Source: Pseudomonas sp. LRP2-20
GTDB taxonomy: Bacteria > Pseudomonadota > Gammaproteobacteria > Pseudomonadales > Pseudomonadaceae
NCBI RefSeq assembly: GCF_024349685.1
Contig: NZ_AP025944.1
Span: forward strand, 5,411,001-5,475,000
Direction: 5' to 3'
Length of the DNA stretch: 64,000 nt
In this document: positions 36,138-44,910 of the stretch, piece by piece
Layout: each line of letters begins with the position of its first letter
Numbering within the stretch: the stretch's first letter is position 1
The notes under the pieces: generated by a model
What the model was told of the DNA's origin: nothing
The model's database searches: none
The model's input: only the letters and a program-made list of their open reading frames with translations
Position numbers and translations under genes: made by a program

Positions 36138-37102
36138 GGTGTCTCCCTAAAGTGTTGATAGCCCCGTTGAACCGGGGTGATGTCCTGGCCCTGCGAGTCG
36201 CGCAGGGTCACGCCTTGGCCTTCGAGCACGCGGCCGATGACGTGCACCTCGACGAAACCGAGGTCGGTCAGCGGGGTGAGCGCCGCTGGCGGCAGGGTAA
36301 AGGCCAGTACGTAGTCGTCGCCGCCGGTCAGTGCTGCCAGCCGGGCTGCATCGTGGCCAAGGAAGGCCTCCAGAGCAGGAGACACTGGCACCCGCGCCAG
36401 GTTCACCTCGAGCGCGACCCCGGATGCCTTGGCGATATGCCCACAGTCGGCGAGCAGGCCATCGGAAATGTCCAACGCCGCCGTGGCCCGGCCGCGCAAC
36501 AGCTGGCCAAGGTGCAGCTGAGGCATCGGCGACCAGTAGTGATCAAGCAGCGGCTTGGCCAGTTCGGCCGGCGCCTCGCGCTCACCCAGTACCAGCGGCA
36601 ACGCCCCGGCCGCCTTGCCCAGCGAACCGCCGACGCACAGCAGGTCGCCCGGCCGCGCGCCGCTGCGGCGCAACGCCTGGCCGACCGGCACGCGGCCGAA
36701 CACGGTGACGGTGATGCTCAGCGGGCCGCGGGTGGTGTCGCCACCGATCAGGCTCATGCGGCAACGGTGGGCCATGCGGCTGAGACCGTCGGCATAGGCT
36801 GCCAGCCAGTCTGGGCCGACATCCGGCAAGGTCAGGGCAAGGGTGAAGCCGATCGCCGTTGCGCCCATGGCCGCCAGGTCACTGGCCGCCACGGCCAACG
36901 AGCGCTGGCCAAGCAGCAACGGATCGCAGACGGTGGGGAAATGCCCCCCGGCGACCAGGGTGTCGGTCGACACCGCCAGTTGCTCACCGGGGGGAAGGTC
37001 CAGCAGGGCGCAATCGTCGCCGATGCCAAGCGCCACGCCCTCGCCGCCCTGCGCACAAGGCGCGGCGGCGAAGTAATGGTTGATCAGCTCGAACTCACCC
37101 AT
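36134..37102 (-). CDS. thiL: Thiamine-monophosphate kinase
   Basis: A 322-residue ATP-dependent kinase forming thiamine diphosphate, the cofactor of dxs and other enzymes. Family blocks: ALGIGDDCALLDLPPGEQLA, then STDTLVAGGHF, SDLAAMGATAIGFTLALTLP, and MSLIGGDTTRGPLSITVTVF, and the typical ATTALDISDGLLADCGHI-like segment. It is 18 bases after nusB and overlaps pgpA by four bases. Confidence 0.96.
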   Translation of the reverse strand: MGEFELINHYFAAAPCAQGGEGVALGIGDDCALLDLPPGEQLAVSTDTLVAGGHFPTVCDPLLLGQRSLAVAASDLAAMGATAIGFTLALTLPDVGPDWLAAYADGLSRMAHRCRMSLIGGDTTRGPLSITVTVFGRVPVGQALRRSGARPGDLLCVGGSLGKAAGALPLVLGEREAPAELAKPLLDHYWSPMPQLHLGQLLRGRATAALDISDGLLADCGHIAKASGVALEVNLARVPVSPALEAFLGHDAARLAALTGGDDYVLAFTLPPAALTPLTDLGFVEVHVIGRVLEGQGVTLRDSQGQDITPVQRGYQHFRETP

Positions 37103-37120
37103 GGGCCGACAGCGCCAGAA

Positions 37121-37621
37121 TCAGCGCTTGTTCGCCTTGACTTCTGCTTCACGCAGCGCCGGGGCAAGCTTGTCCAGCACGCCGTTGACGAACTTGTGGC
37201 CGTCGGTGGCACCGAAGACCTTGGCCAGTTCCACGCCTTCGTTGATCACCACGCGGTACGGTACGTCGACGCGCTTGATCAGCTCCCAGGTGGACAGGCG
37301 CAGCACGGCCAGCTCGACCGGGTCGAGCTCTTCCAGTGCGATGGTCATGCAAGGCACCAGCGCCTTGTCGATTTCGCCCTTGATTGCCGGGACCCCGTGG
37401 AGGATCTCGCGGAAATAGGCACCGTCGACATCGGTGAAATCGTTATCCACCCGGAACTGCGCTTCGATCTCGTTCAGCGAATGCTGGGCCATGTGCCACT
37501 GATACAGGGCCTGGGTCGCGAGCTTGCGGGCTTCGCGGCGCTTGGCGCTTTTCGATGGCTTGCCGGCATCCGCAGGTTTTGGATCGCGCGGGTTGAAACG
37601 ATCGCTTTCGTCGCTAATCAC
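37121..37621 (-). CDS. nusB: Transcription antitermination factor NusB
   Basis: A 166-residue all-helical RNA-binding protein needed for antitermination of rRNA operons with NusE, NusG and Nus[21 protein letters not shown] and [20 protein letters not shown], followed by [11 protein letters not shown], are the family signatures. It overlaps ribH by four bases, a coupling conserved in many bacteria. Confidence 0.96.
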
Positions 37622-38094
37622 TTGGCCTCCAACTGCGCCAGCAGGCTGACCATTTCCAGAGCGGACAGGGCAGCTTCACCGCCTTTGTTGCCAGCCTTGG
37701 TGCCGGAGCGCTCGATGGCTTGTTCGATGGAGTCGACGGTCAGAACGCCGAAGGCCACCGGTACGCCGAACTCCATGGACACCTGGGCCAGGCCCTTGGT
37801 GCATTCGCCCGCCACGTATTCGAAGTGCGGGGTACCGCCACGGATCACTGCGCCCAGGGCGATGATCGCGTCGTATTCGCCTTGCTGGGCGACTTTCTGT
37901 GCCACCAGCGGGATTTCGAACGCGCCCGGGGCACGGATGATGGTGATGTCGCTTTCGCTGACACCGTGGCGTACCAGGGTATCAACGGCGCCGCTTACCA
38001 GGCTTTCGACGACGAAGCTGTTGAAGCGGCCAACCACCAAAGCATAGCGACCTTTGGGGGCGATGAAGGTACCTTCGATGGTCTTCAGGGTCAT
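37618..38094 (-). CDS. ribH: 6,7-dimethyl-8-ribityllumazine synthase
   Basis: A 158-residue enzyme that joins DHBP with the pyrimidine intermediate to form lumazine. Motifs: [55 protein letters not shown] and [20 protein letters not shown]. It is also named ribE in some genomes. It precedes nusB with a four-base overlap and follows ribBA across a 91-base gap holding a stable hairpin. Confidence 0.97.
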
Positions 38095-38117
38095 TCCGAT
38101 ATTCTCATCTTCAAGAG

Positions 38118-38141
38118 CGAGGCCGCATACAAGCGGCCTCG
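38118..38141. other. Intercistronic hairpin between ribBA and ribH
   Basis: Perfect 9-bp stem CGAGGCCGC ... GCGGCCTCG with a six-base loop and no T run on the minus strand after it. It may act as a processing or stability site or a weak attenuator inside the operon. Confidence 0.55.
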
Positions 38142-38185
38142 ACAGGGGTCTGGACTCGAGCTCAGGGCGTCAATGCCGCCTCAAG

Positions 38186-39277
38186 TCACTCGGAGGGCAC
38201 GTATTCTACAACTTCCAGATCGAATCCGGATATCGCATTGAACTTCATCGGCGAACTCATCAGGCGCATCTTGCGCACACCGAGGTCGCGCAGGATCTGC
38301 GAGCCGGCACCGACGGTGCTGTAGGTGGTCGGTGCCTTGGTCGGTGCATCGCCCGCGCTTTCGCGGATGTGCGCCAGCAGCACGTCGCCGTCCAGCGGGT
38401 GGCCCAGCAGCAGCACCACGCCACTGCCAGCCTCGGCCACGGCGGCCATGGCCGCGCGCAGGCTCCAGCGGCCCGGCTGCTTGACCAGCAGCAGGTCGCG
38501 CAGCGGGTCCATGTTGTGCACGCGCACCAGGGTCGGCTCTTCGGCGCAGATCTTGCCCAGGGTCAGGGCCATGTGCACGTCGCCTTCCACCGCGTCACGG
38601 TAGGTGACCAGGTTGAATTCGCCCAGCTCGCTCTCCACCGGCTGCTCGGAGACGCGCTGCACGGTGCGCTCGTGGATCATGCGGTAGTGGATCAGGTCGG
38701 CGATGGTGCCGATCTTCAGGCCGTGTTCGGCGGCGAACACTTCCAGCTCGGCGCGGCGCGACATGGTGCCGTCGTCGTTCATCACTTCGCAGATCACGCC
38801 GCTCGGCTCGAAGCCGGCCATGCGCGCCAGGTCGCAGGCCGCTTCGGTGTGGCCGGCGCGGGCCAGGGTGCCGCCGGGCTGGGCCATCAGCGGGAAGATG
38901 TGGCCTGGGCTGACGATGTCTTCAGCCTTGGCGTCCTTGGCAGCGGCAGCCTGCACGGTGCGTGCGCGGTCAGCGGCGGAAATGCCGGTGGTAACGCCTT
39001 CGGCGGCTTCGATCGACACGGTGAACTTGGTGCCGAAGCCCGAGCCGTTGCGCGGTGCCATCAGCGGCAGCTTCAGGGTCTCGCAGCGCTCGCGGGTCAT
39101 CGGCATGCAGATCAGGCCGCGGGCGTGCTTGGCCATGAAGTTGATGTGCTCAGGCAGGCAGCATTCGGCCGCCATGATGATGTCGCCTTCGTTCTCGCGG
39201 TCTTCGTCATCCATGAGGATGACCATTTTGCCCTGGCGGATGTCTTCGACCAGTTCTTCGATGCTGTTGAGCGCCAC
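38186..39277 (-). CDS. ribBA: DHBP synthase fused to a degenerate GTP cyclohydrolase II domain (RibBA-like)
   Basis: A 363-residue protein. Residues 1-200 are an intact DHBP synthase (MVILMDDEDRENEGDIIMAA, SPGHIFPLMAQPGGTLARAG, HTEAACDLARMAGF). Residues about 205-363 keep the GTP cyclohydrolase II fold, but where HSECLTGD ... RCDCG should be it reads VRVHNMDPLRDLLLVKQPG, so the zinc cysteines are gone and only DHBP synthase activity is expected. The start is the GTG at 39277 with a gggggtg site, giving the family N-terminus (M)ALNSIEELVEDIRQGK. It lies 18 bases after ribC. Confidence 0.94.
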   Translation of the reverse strand: MALNSIEELVEDIRQGKMVILMDDEDRENEGDIIMAAECCLPEHINFMAKHARGLICMPMTRERCETLKLPLMAPRNGSGFGTKFTVSIEAAEGVTTGISAADRARTVQAAAAKDAKAEDIVSPGHIFPLMAQPGGTLARAGHTEAACDLARMAGFEPSGVICEVMNDDGTMSRRAELEVFAAEHGLKIGTIADLIHYRMIHERTVQRVSEQPVESELGEFNLVTYRDAVEGDVHMALTLGKICAEEPTLVRVHNMDPLRDLLLVKQPGRWSLRAAMAAVAEAGSGVVLLLGHPLDGDVLLAHIRESAGDAPTKAPTTYSTVGAGSQILRDLGVRKMRLMSSPMKFNAISGFDLEVVEYVPSE

Positions 39278-39295
39278 TCGGCACCCCCTTCTCAA

Positions 39296-39961
39296 TCAGG
39301 ATTTCAAGAAGCCGTTGGCGGCCAGGAAGCTTTCGGTAATGCCACTGCCCTTGCTCGGTTCGGCAGCCTTGTCGCCCAGCAGCAGACGCTCCAGGTAACG
39401 GGCCAGCAAGTCGACCTCAAGGTTTACCCGACGCCCTGCACGGTAGTCGGCCATGATGGTTTCGGACAGGGTGTGCGGGACAATGGTCAGCTCGAATTCG
39501 GCGCCATTGACCTCATTGACCGTCAGGCTGGTGCCGTCGACGGTGATCGAACCCTTGTGGGCGATGTACTTGGCCAGCTCCTTGGGCGCACGCACGCGGA
39601 ACTGGATGGCGCGGGCGTTATCGCTGCGCGAGATGATTTCGCCGACACCGTCGACGTGGCCGCTGACCAGGTGACCGCCCAGGCGGGTAGTCGGGGTCAG
39701 GGCTTTTTCCAGGTTGACCTTGCTGCCGCTCTTGAGGTCGATGAACGCGGTGCGCTTGAGGGTCTCGACGCTGACGTCGGCCCAGAACCCGTTGCCCGGC
39801 AGCTCGACGGCGGTCAGGCAGACGCCGTTGACGGCGATGCTGTCGCCGAGCTTGACGTCACCCAGGTCGAGCTTGCCGGTTTCGACGTAGACGCGCACGT
39901 CACCGCCCTTGGGGGTCAGGCTGCGGATGGTGCCGATGGATTCGATGATGCCGGTGAACAT
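39296..39961 (-). CDS. ribC: Riboflavin synthase alpha chain
   Basis: A 221-residue trimeric enzyme dismutating two lumazines to riboflavin. It has the two internally repeated lumazine-binding domains starting MFTGIIESIGTIRSLTPKGG and at about residue 98 GGHLVSGHVDGVGEIISRSD. SIAVNGVCLTAV and SITVDGTSLTVNEV are the matching half-sites. It is also named ribE. It lies between ribD (42 bases upstream) and ribBA. Confidence 0.97.
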   Translation of the reverse strand: MFTGIIESIGTIRSLTPKGGDVRVYVETGKLDLGDVKLGDSIAVNGVCLTAVELPGNGFWADVSVETLKRTAFIDLKSGSKVNLEKALTPTTRLGGHLVSGHVDGVGEIISRSDNARAIQFRVRAPKELAKYIAHKGSITVDGTSLTVNEVNGAEFELTIVPHTLSETIMADYRAGRRVNLEVDLLARYLERLLLGDKAAEPSKGSGITESFLAANGFLKS

Positions 39962-40003
39962 GGGGACTTCCTCAAAAACGGGTTGCGCGGGGCAAGCCCG
40001 GCA

Positions 40004-41134
40004 TTATACGCCGGGTGCCGGCAGAGGGATGGCCGTGACCCGCCAGTCATCGCCCACTGCGCGCATTTCGGTGATTTTCAGCCGCGGCGCCTGGCTCATC
40101 CTGTCCAGCGGCCAGTCCAGCAATGGCCGGGCCTGGGAGCCGAGGAAAGTGCCGGCAACGAAAAGCTGGTACTCGTCGATCAGGCCCTGGCTGGCAAAGG
40201 CGCCGACCAGACCGGCGCCGGCTTCCAGCAGGATTTCGTTGACCCCACGTGCGGCCAGCGCCCGCAGCAGGGCCGCCAGGTCTACCTGGCCATTGTCGCC
40301 GGGCAGGCTGAGCAGTTCATGGCCGGCAGCGGCATAGCCTGGGTCATCTGCGACGGCGGTGACCACCAGCGCCGGGCCAGCCTTGAAGAACGGCGCATCC
40401 AGCGGCAGGCGCAGGCGGCCGTCGATCAGCACGCGCAGCGGCGTGCGGCTCAAGGCCAACGCGGTGGTTTCGGCGTCCAGGCCCAGCTCGGTACCACGCA
40501 CGGTCATCCGCGCGTTATCGGCGAGCACGCTGGCTGCACTGGTCAGCACCACGCTGGAACGGGCGCGCAGGCGCTGTACCGCCGAGCGGGCAGCGGGGCC
40601 GGTGATCCACTGGCTTTCGCCACTGGCCATGGCGGTGCGCCCGTCCAGGCTCATCGCCAGCTTGGCGCGCACGAACGGCAGGCCGTGCTCCATGCGCTTG
40701 AGAAAGCCTGGGTTGAGGGCACGGGCTTCGGCTTCGAGCACGCCACTGGCCACCTCGATGCCGGCCTCGGCCAGGCGCCGCAGGCCTTGGCCTGCGACTT
40801 GCGGGTTGGGGTCCTGCATGGCGGCGACCACCCGGGCCACACCGGCGTTGACCAGCGCCTCGGCGCACGGCGGCGTGCGGCCATGGTGGCTGCACGGCTC
40901 CAGGGTCACGTAGGCGCAGGCGCCGCGGGCCAGCTCGCCGGCCTGGCGCAGGGCATGCACCTCGGCATGCGGCTCGCCGGCGCGCACGTGCCAGCCTTCA
41001 CCGACCACCTGGCCATCACGAACGATCACGCAGCCCACGCGGGGGTTGGGGTGGGTGGTGTACACGCCCTTGCGCGCCAGCTCCAGCGCGCGGGCCATGT
41101 AATGGGCATCGAGAATCGCGGTCTGGCTGGGCAT
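40004..41134 (-). CDS. ribD: Bifunctional pyrimidine deaminase/reductase RibD
   Basis: A 376-residue enzyme carrying out the second and third steps of riboflavin synthesis. The N-terminal deaminase has zinc ligands His 56 (with Glu 58), Cys 81 and Cys 90 in PHAEVHAL and EPCSHHGRTPPC, with the same spacing as E. coli RibD. The C-terminal reductase (from about 145) starts KLAMSLDGRTAMASGESQWI. ATG at 41134 preferred; the gene overlaps the nrdR stop region only by adjacency. Second gene of the nrdR-rib operon. Confidence 0.96.
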   Translation of the reverse strand: MPSQTAILDAHYMARALELARKGVYTTHPNPRVGCVIVRDGQVVGEGWHVRAGEPHAEVHALRQAGELARGACAYVTLEPCSHHGRTPPCAEALVNAGVARVVAAMQDPNPQVAGQGLRRLAEAGIEVASGVLEAEARALNPGFLKRMEHGLPFVRAKLAMSLDGRTAMASGESQWITGPAARSAVQRLRARSSVVLTSAASVLADNARMTVRGTELGLDAETTALALSRTPLRVLIDGRLRLPLDAPFFKAGPALVVTAVADDPGYAAAGHELLSLPGDNGQVDLAALLRALAARGVNEILLEAGAGLVGAFASQGLIDEYQLFVAGTFLGSQARPLLDWPLDRMSQAPRLKITEMRAVGDDWRVTAIPLPAPGV

Positions 41135-41136
41135 GC

Positions 41137-41601
41137 TCACTCTTTAGCCGGCTCGCGGGCCAGGCGGTCGATTTCTTCGCGGAATTCGTCGAGGTCCTGG
41201 AAGCGCCGGTACACAGAGGCGAAGCGGATGTAAGCCACTTCGTCGAGCTTGCGCAGCTCGGCCATGACCATTTCGCCCACCACCAGCGACTTGACCTCGC
41301 GCTCGCCGGTGGCGCGCAGGCGGCTCTTGATATGCGCCAGTGCCGCTTCCAGGCGCTCGACGCTGACCGGGCGCTTCTCCAGCGCACGCTGCATGCCGGC
41401 GCGCAGCTTGTCTTCGTCGAAGGGCTGGCGTGTGCCGTCCTGCTTGATCAGCCGCGGCAGCACCAGCTCGGCGGTTTCGAAGGTGGTGAAACGCTCGCCG
41501 CAGGCGACGCATTCACGGCGGCGGCGCACCTGTTCGCCCTCGGCGACCAGACGCGAGTCGATGACCTTGGTGTCGTTGGCACCGCAAAAGGGACAGTGCA
41601 T
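41137..41601 (-). CDS. nrdR: Transcriptional repressor NrdR
   Basis: A 154-residue repressor of ribonucleotide reductase operons. A zinc ribbon (Cys 3, 6, 31, 34 in [10 protein letters not shown] and ECVACGERF) is followed by an ATP-cone ([20 protein letters not shown] onwards) sensing ATP/dATP. The frame is open far upstream to 42180, but only this ATG gives the zinc ribbon. First gene of the long minus-strand rib operon; its promoter region is 41602-41706. Confidence 0.97.
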   Translation of the reverse strand: MHCPFCGANDTKVIDSRLVAEGEQVRRRRECVACGERFTTFETAELVLPRLIKQDGTRQPFDEDKLRAGMQRALEKRPVSVERLEAALAHIKSRLRATGEREVKSLVVGEMVMAELRKLDEVAYIRFASVYRRFQDLDEFREEIDRLAREPAKE

Positions 41602-41706
41602 GGTGGCAGGCAACAAAAAAAGGGAGGGCCATGGTAGCGCATTGCACTGGCAAGACAAGCCAAAGGGGTTAACATCCATACAATTCTGCCCCTGAAGGAC
41701 CCACCC

Positions 41707-42159
41707 ATGCATCTTCGTGCGCTCGTCGTGCTGTGCTGCGCTTCTCTGCTCGCCGCCTGCGGCAGTGACCGCCCCAAGACCGAAGCAGTCCCCGCGCCAG
41801 CAGTGGCCAAGGTGGCGAAAAACGCCGAACCGCTTGGCCCGCTGCCGGCCTATCAGCGTGAACTGAGCGGCACCTTGCTGGAGATCCCCGCCGGCGCCGA
41901 CGTGGAGCTGGCGCTGCTGGTCATCGACGACCGTGACCGCCCGCAACAGCTGCTGGCCAGCAGCACCCTGACCGGCACCGGCCAGGCCCTGCCCTATCAC
42001 CTGCGTTTCAACCCCGAGGCCTTCCCGGCCGGTGCCCGCGTCGAGCTGCGCGGCCGTGCCAGTAGTTCCGGCCAGCTGATCATGCACCTGCCACCCGTGC
42101 GTATCATCCAGGCCCAGACCCAGGCCACCGGCCCGCTGCGTTTCGAGAAGGCGCCGTAA
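41707..42159 (+). CDS. YbaY family lipoprotein
   Basis: A 150-residue lipoprotein with lipobox LLAAC (Cys 18), a linker, then a single beta-rich YbaY/YscW-like domain ([20 protein letters not shown] ... [20 protein letters not shown]). The exact role of this family is not established. Its stop codon is directly followed by the GTG of the methyltransferase gene, suggesting coupled translation. Confidence 0.82.
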   Translation: MHLRALVVLCCASLLAACGSDRPKTEAVPAPAVAKVAKNAEPLGPLPAYQRELSGTLLEIPAGADVELALLVIDDRDRPQQLLASSTLTGTGQALPYHLRFNPEAFPAGARVELRGRASSSGQLIMHLPPVRIIQAQTQATGPLRFEKAP

Positions 42160-42819
42160 GTGGCGCCGCTTGCCCTGCAACAGGCCCTTAGCGGCCTGAT
42201 CGGCGAAGCGCGCCTGGTGGTCAGCGAGCTGCCCGAGTGCGAACTGAAGCTATGGCTGATCGATGATCAGAACATGGACCGCGCCTTCAGCAGCGAAGAA
42301 ACCCGGCGCATCCTCGAGGAACCGCCATACTGGAGCTTCTGCTGGGCCAGCGGCCTGGCCATGGCCCGCTACCTGGCCGCGCACCCCGAATGGGTCGCCG
42401 GCAAGCGCGTGCTGGACTTTGGCGCCGGTTCCGGCATCGCCGCAATCGCGGCGGCCCGCGCCGGGGCGCTGGAAGTGGTCGCCTGTGACCTCGACCCGCT
42501 GGCCCTGCAAGCCTGCCGCGCCAACGCACAGCTCAATGCTGTCGAGCTGGGCTACAGCAGCGACTTCTTCGCCGAGGCCGACCGCTTCGACCTGATCCTG
42601 GTCGCCGACGTGCTCTATGACCGCGCCAACCTGCCGCTGCTCGATGCCTTCCTTGGTCGCGGCCGCCAGGCACTGGTGGCCGACTCGCGCGTGCGTGATT
42701 TCAGCCACCCGCTGTACCGGCAGCTTGGCGTGCTCGAAGCCCTGACCCTGCCGGACCTGGCCGAGCCGCACGAATTCCGCCGGGTCAGCCTGTACCACGC
42801 CAGCCGCGAGCCTTTATAG
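42160..42819 (+). CDS. Class I SAM-dependent methyltransferase (protein-lysine MTase 16/ETFB type)
   Basis: A 219-residue methyltransferase. SAM-binding motif I is [20 protein letters not shown] at about residues 83-102, motif II is [17 protein letters not shown], and [17 protein letters not shown] is the post-motif block typical of methyltransferase_16/ETFBKMT-like enzymes, which modify protein lysines. The start is a GTG right after the preceding TAA; the upstream frame is closed. The bacterial substrate is unknown. Confidence 0.85.
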   Translation: MAPLALQQALSGLIGEARLVVSELPECELKLWLIDDQNMDRAFSSEETRRILEEPPYWSFCWASGLAMARYLAAHPEWVAGKRVLDFGAGSGIAAIAAARAGALEVVACDLDPLALQACRANAQLNAVELGYSSDFFAEADRFDLILVADVLYDRANLPLLDAFLGRGRQALVADSRVRDFSHPLYRQLGVLEALTLPDLAEPHEFRRVSLYHASREPL

Positions 42820-42850
42820 TGGTGCCATTCACGGATTTGCGAGAGTCGCG

Positions 42851-43735
42851 ATGAGCCTAGCTCCTAGTAATGATCTGCCCTACATCTTCGATGCCACCGA
42901 TGCCACCTTCCAGCAGCTGGTGATCGAGAATTCCTTCCACAAGCCGGTACTGGTGGACTTCTGGGCCGAGTGGTGCGCGCCGTGCAAGGCGCTGATGCCG
43001 CTGCTGGCGAAGATCGCCGAGGGTTACCAGGGCGAGCTGCTGCTGGCCAAGATCAACTGCGACGTCGAGCAACAGGTGGTGGCCCAGTTCGGTATCCGCA
43101 GCCTGCCAACCGTGGTGCTGTTCAAGGATGGCCAGCCGGTTGACGGCTTTGCCGGTGCGCAGCCGGAGTCGGCGATCCGCGCCATGCTCGAACCGCATGT
43201 TCAACTGCCGGCCGCGCCAACCGCTTCGCCACTTGAACAAGCCAAGGCGCTGTTTGCCGAAAGCCGTTTCGCCGAGGCAGAGGCAGCGCTCAAAGCACTG
43301 TTGGGTGAAGACAACAGCAATGCCGAGGCATTGATCCTGTATGCCCGTTGCCTGGCCGAGCGTGGCGAGCTGGGTGAAGCCCAGGTGGTGCTGGACGCGG
43401 TCAAGACCGACGAGCACAAGGCCGCGCTGGCTGGCGCCAAAGCGCAGCTGACCTTCCTGCGCCAGGCCGCCAGCCTGCCAGAAGTCGCCGACCTGAAGAG
43501 CCGCCTGGCGCAGAACCCGCAGGATGATGAGGCGGCTTACCAGCTGAGTATCCAGCAGCTGGCGCGCCAGCAGTATGAAGCGGCACTGGAAGGGTTGCTG
43601 AAACTGTTCCAGCGTAATCGCGGGTATGAGAACGGTCTGCCGCAGAAGGCGATGCTGCAGGTGTTCGAGCTGCTGGGCAGCGACCATCCGCTGGTGAGCG
43701 TTTACCGCCGCCGCCTGTCTTCGGCCATGTTCTGA
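42851..43735 (+). CDS. cnoX: Co-chaperone CnoX/YbbN (thioredoxin-TPR protein)
   Basis: A 294-residue protein. An N-terminal thioredoxin domain carries WCAPCK with the redox pair Cys 42 and Cys 45, and a C-terminal half of TPR-like helical repeats follows (FAESRFAEAEAALKALLGED etc.). CnoX holdases hand substrates to GroEL and protect against oxidative stress. E. coli CnoX has lost the CxxC, so this copy may be redox-active. It is 31 bases after the methyltransferase gene. Confidence 0.93.
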   Translation: MSLAPSNDLPYIFDATDATFQQLVIENSFHKPVLVDFWAEWCAPCKALMPLLAKIAEGYQGELLLAKINCDVEQQVVAQFGIRSLPTVVLFKDGQPVDGFAGAQPESAIRAMLEPHVQLPAAPTASPLEQAKALFAESRFAEAEAALKALLGEDNSNAEALILYARCLAERGELGEAQVVLDAVKTDEHKAALAGAKAQLTFLRQAASLPEVADLKSRLAQNPQDDEAAYQLSIQQLARQQYEAALEGLLKLFQRNRGYENGLPQKAMLQVFELLGSDHPLVSVYRRRLSSAMF

Positions 43736-43765
43736 CCTGAAGCCCGTTGCGAGGGCTTCGCCCTC

Positions 43766-43855
43766 GTTCGCGGGCGCGCCCGCTCCCACAGGGATCGCGC
43801 AAGGCTTGAGAGCTGTGCAGTACCTGTGGGAGCGGGCTTGCCCGCGAAGAGGCCC
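43766..43855. repeat. Inverted REP pair (REPIN)
   Basis: Facing REP units with GCGGGcgcgCCCGC and GCGGGcttgCCCGC cores, spacer gcgcaaggcttgagagctgt, between convergent genes. Confidence 0.85.
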
Positions 43856-43867
43856 GCATAGGCAACC

Positions 43868-44203
43868 TCACCCCACCCAGTGATACACCGGCGCATCCAC
43901 GCCACTTTCCACTTTCACTTCACTGCTGTGGCGCAAGCGCACCAGCAACCGCTTGCCCGCTGCGGTACTCCCGGCCAGCCCTTCCAGCCGGTCCAACAAC
44001 TCCGGCCCGCTCATCTGCCCTGCCAGGCGCAGCACCTCACGCGCGGCATGCCACTGCCCATCGTCCTGGCGCGCAGCCGCTGCTGCGGCTACCGGCTCCG
44101 CCACCGGCACCTCGATCTGCCGCCCAAGCTGCGCCCACTCCTGCGGCTCCAGCTCGATGGTCAGGTCCACCGGCCAGTCACCAATCTGTCCACGAATTCT
44201 CAC
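43868..44203 (-). CDS. Conserved hypothetical protein
   Basis: A 111-residue soluble protein beginning MRIRGQIGDWPVDLTIELEP, with a hydrophobic/acidic pattern, an Ala-rich linker (about residues 35-47) and a helical part (AAREVLRLAGQMSGPELLDR). I recognise no domain and no signal peptide. It faces the zinc operon, 130 bases away, so both promoters share that interval. Confidence 0.7.
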   Translation of the reverse strand: MRIRGQIGDWPVDLTIELEPQEWAQLGRQIEVPVAEPVAAAAAARQDDGQWHAAREVLRLAGQMSGPELLDRLEGLAGSTAAGKRLLVRLRHSSEVKVESGVDAPVYHWVG

Positions 44204-44290
44204 GATGCGTTCCTTGAGCTCAGGTCAATGCAGCCATGCTACCGCAACATGAAACCTGCGCCACGCAGGCTGGCGGCGCAAAGAAAAGTT

Positions 44291-44303
44291 GTTATAACAT
44301 AAC
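44291..44303. promoter_or_regulatory. Zur box
   Basis: GTTATAACATAAC matches the core of the gamma-proteobacterial Zur operator (GTTATAATATAAC), 31 bases before the zrgA-like start. Occupancy by Zn-Zur should repress the four-gene operon when zinc is sufficient. Confidence 0.8.
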
Positions 44304-44333
44304 CGAATCTTTCAGCCCGTCCCGGAGTCGTCC

Positions 44334-44909
44334 ATGCGTCGCCTGCTGCTCGCCCTGCCCTTCGCCCTGCTGCCCCTGGCCGTGGCCCATGCCCACGACG
44401 AACATGACCATGATCACGCCCACGGCACCCTCGCCGCCCACGAGCATGGCGTGGCCAAGCTCAACGCGGTGCTCGATGGCAACACCCTGGAGTTGGAGCT
44501 GGACAGCCCGGCGATGAACCTGGTCGGCTTCGAACATGCCGCCAGCAGCGATGCCGACAAGGCCAAGGTTGCCGCCGTACGCCAGCAGCTCGAACAACCG
44601 CTGAAGCTGTTCGCCCTGGCCTCGGCCGCAGGCTGCAAGGATGATCAGCAAGAGCTGGAAAGCCCGCTGTTCGGCGACCCGGCCAAGGCTGACGACGACG
44701 GTGACGAGCATGAAAAAGGCCACGCGCACAGCGACATCAATGCCCACTACCAGCTGACCTGCGCCACCCCGGACAAACTCACCCAGATCGATCTCACCCC
44801 GCTGTACAAGGCCTTCCCGGCCACCCAGAAGATCAACGTGCAACTGATCGGCCCGAATGGCCAGAAAGGCGTCGAGACCTCGCCCGCCAAGGCCGTGGTC
44901 ACGTTCTGA
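44334..44909 (+). CDS. zrgA: ZrgA-like zinc-binding periplasmic protein (DUF2796)
   Basis: A 191-residue exported protein: signal MRRLLLALPFALLPLAVAHA, then a His/Asp-rich stretch (HDEHDHDHAHGTLAAHEHG, residues about 21-39), a central acidic/His insert (DDDGDEHEKGHAHSD) and the DUF2796 core with two Cys. By family and context it binds zinc in the periplasm. First gene of the operon with an ABC ATPase, an FtsX-type permease and a DUF3299 protein (equivalent, from memory, to PA4063-PA4066, which respond to zinc). Confidence 0.9.
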   Translation: MRRLLLALPFALLPLAVAHAHDEHDHDHAHGTLAAHEHGVAKLNAVLDGNTLELELDSPAMNLVGFEHAASSDADKAKVAAVRQQLEQPLKLFALASAAGCKDDQQELESPLFGDPAKADDDGDEHEKGHAHSDINAHYQLTCATPDKLTQIDLTPLYKAFPATQKINVQLIGPNGQKGVETSPAKAVVTF

Positions 44910-44910
44910 A

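Noticed and set aside
38186..39277. Fully bifunctional RibBA
   Set aside because: The zinc-binding cysteines of the GTP cyclohydrolase II half are absent.
38054..41233. Very long open frame opposite the rib operon (over 1000 codons)
   Set aside because: It runs antisense to ribBA, ribC and ribD, has low-complexity His/Gln/Gly-rich translation and no family features. It is a by-product of GC-rich codon use.
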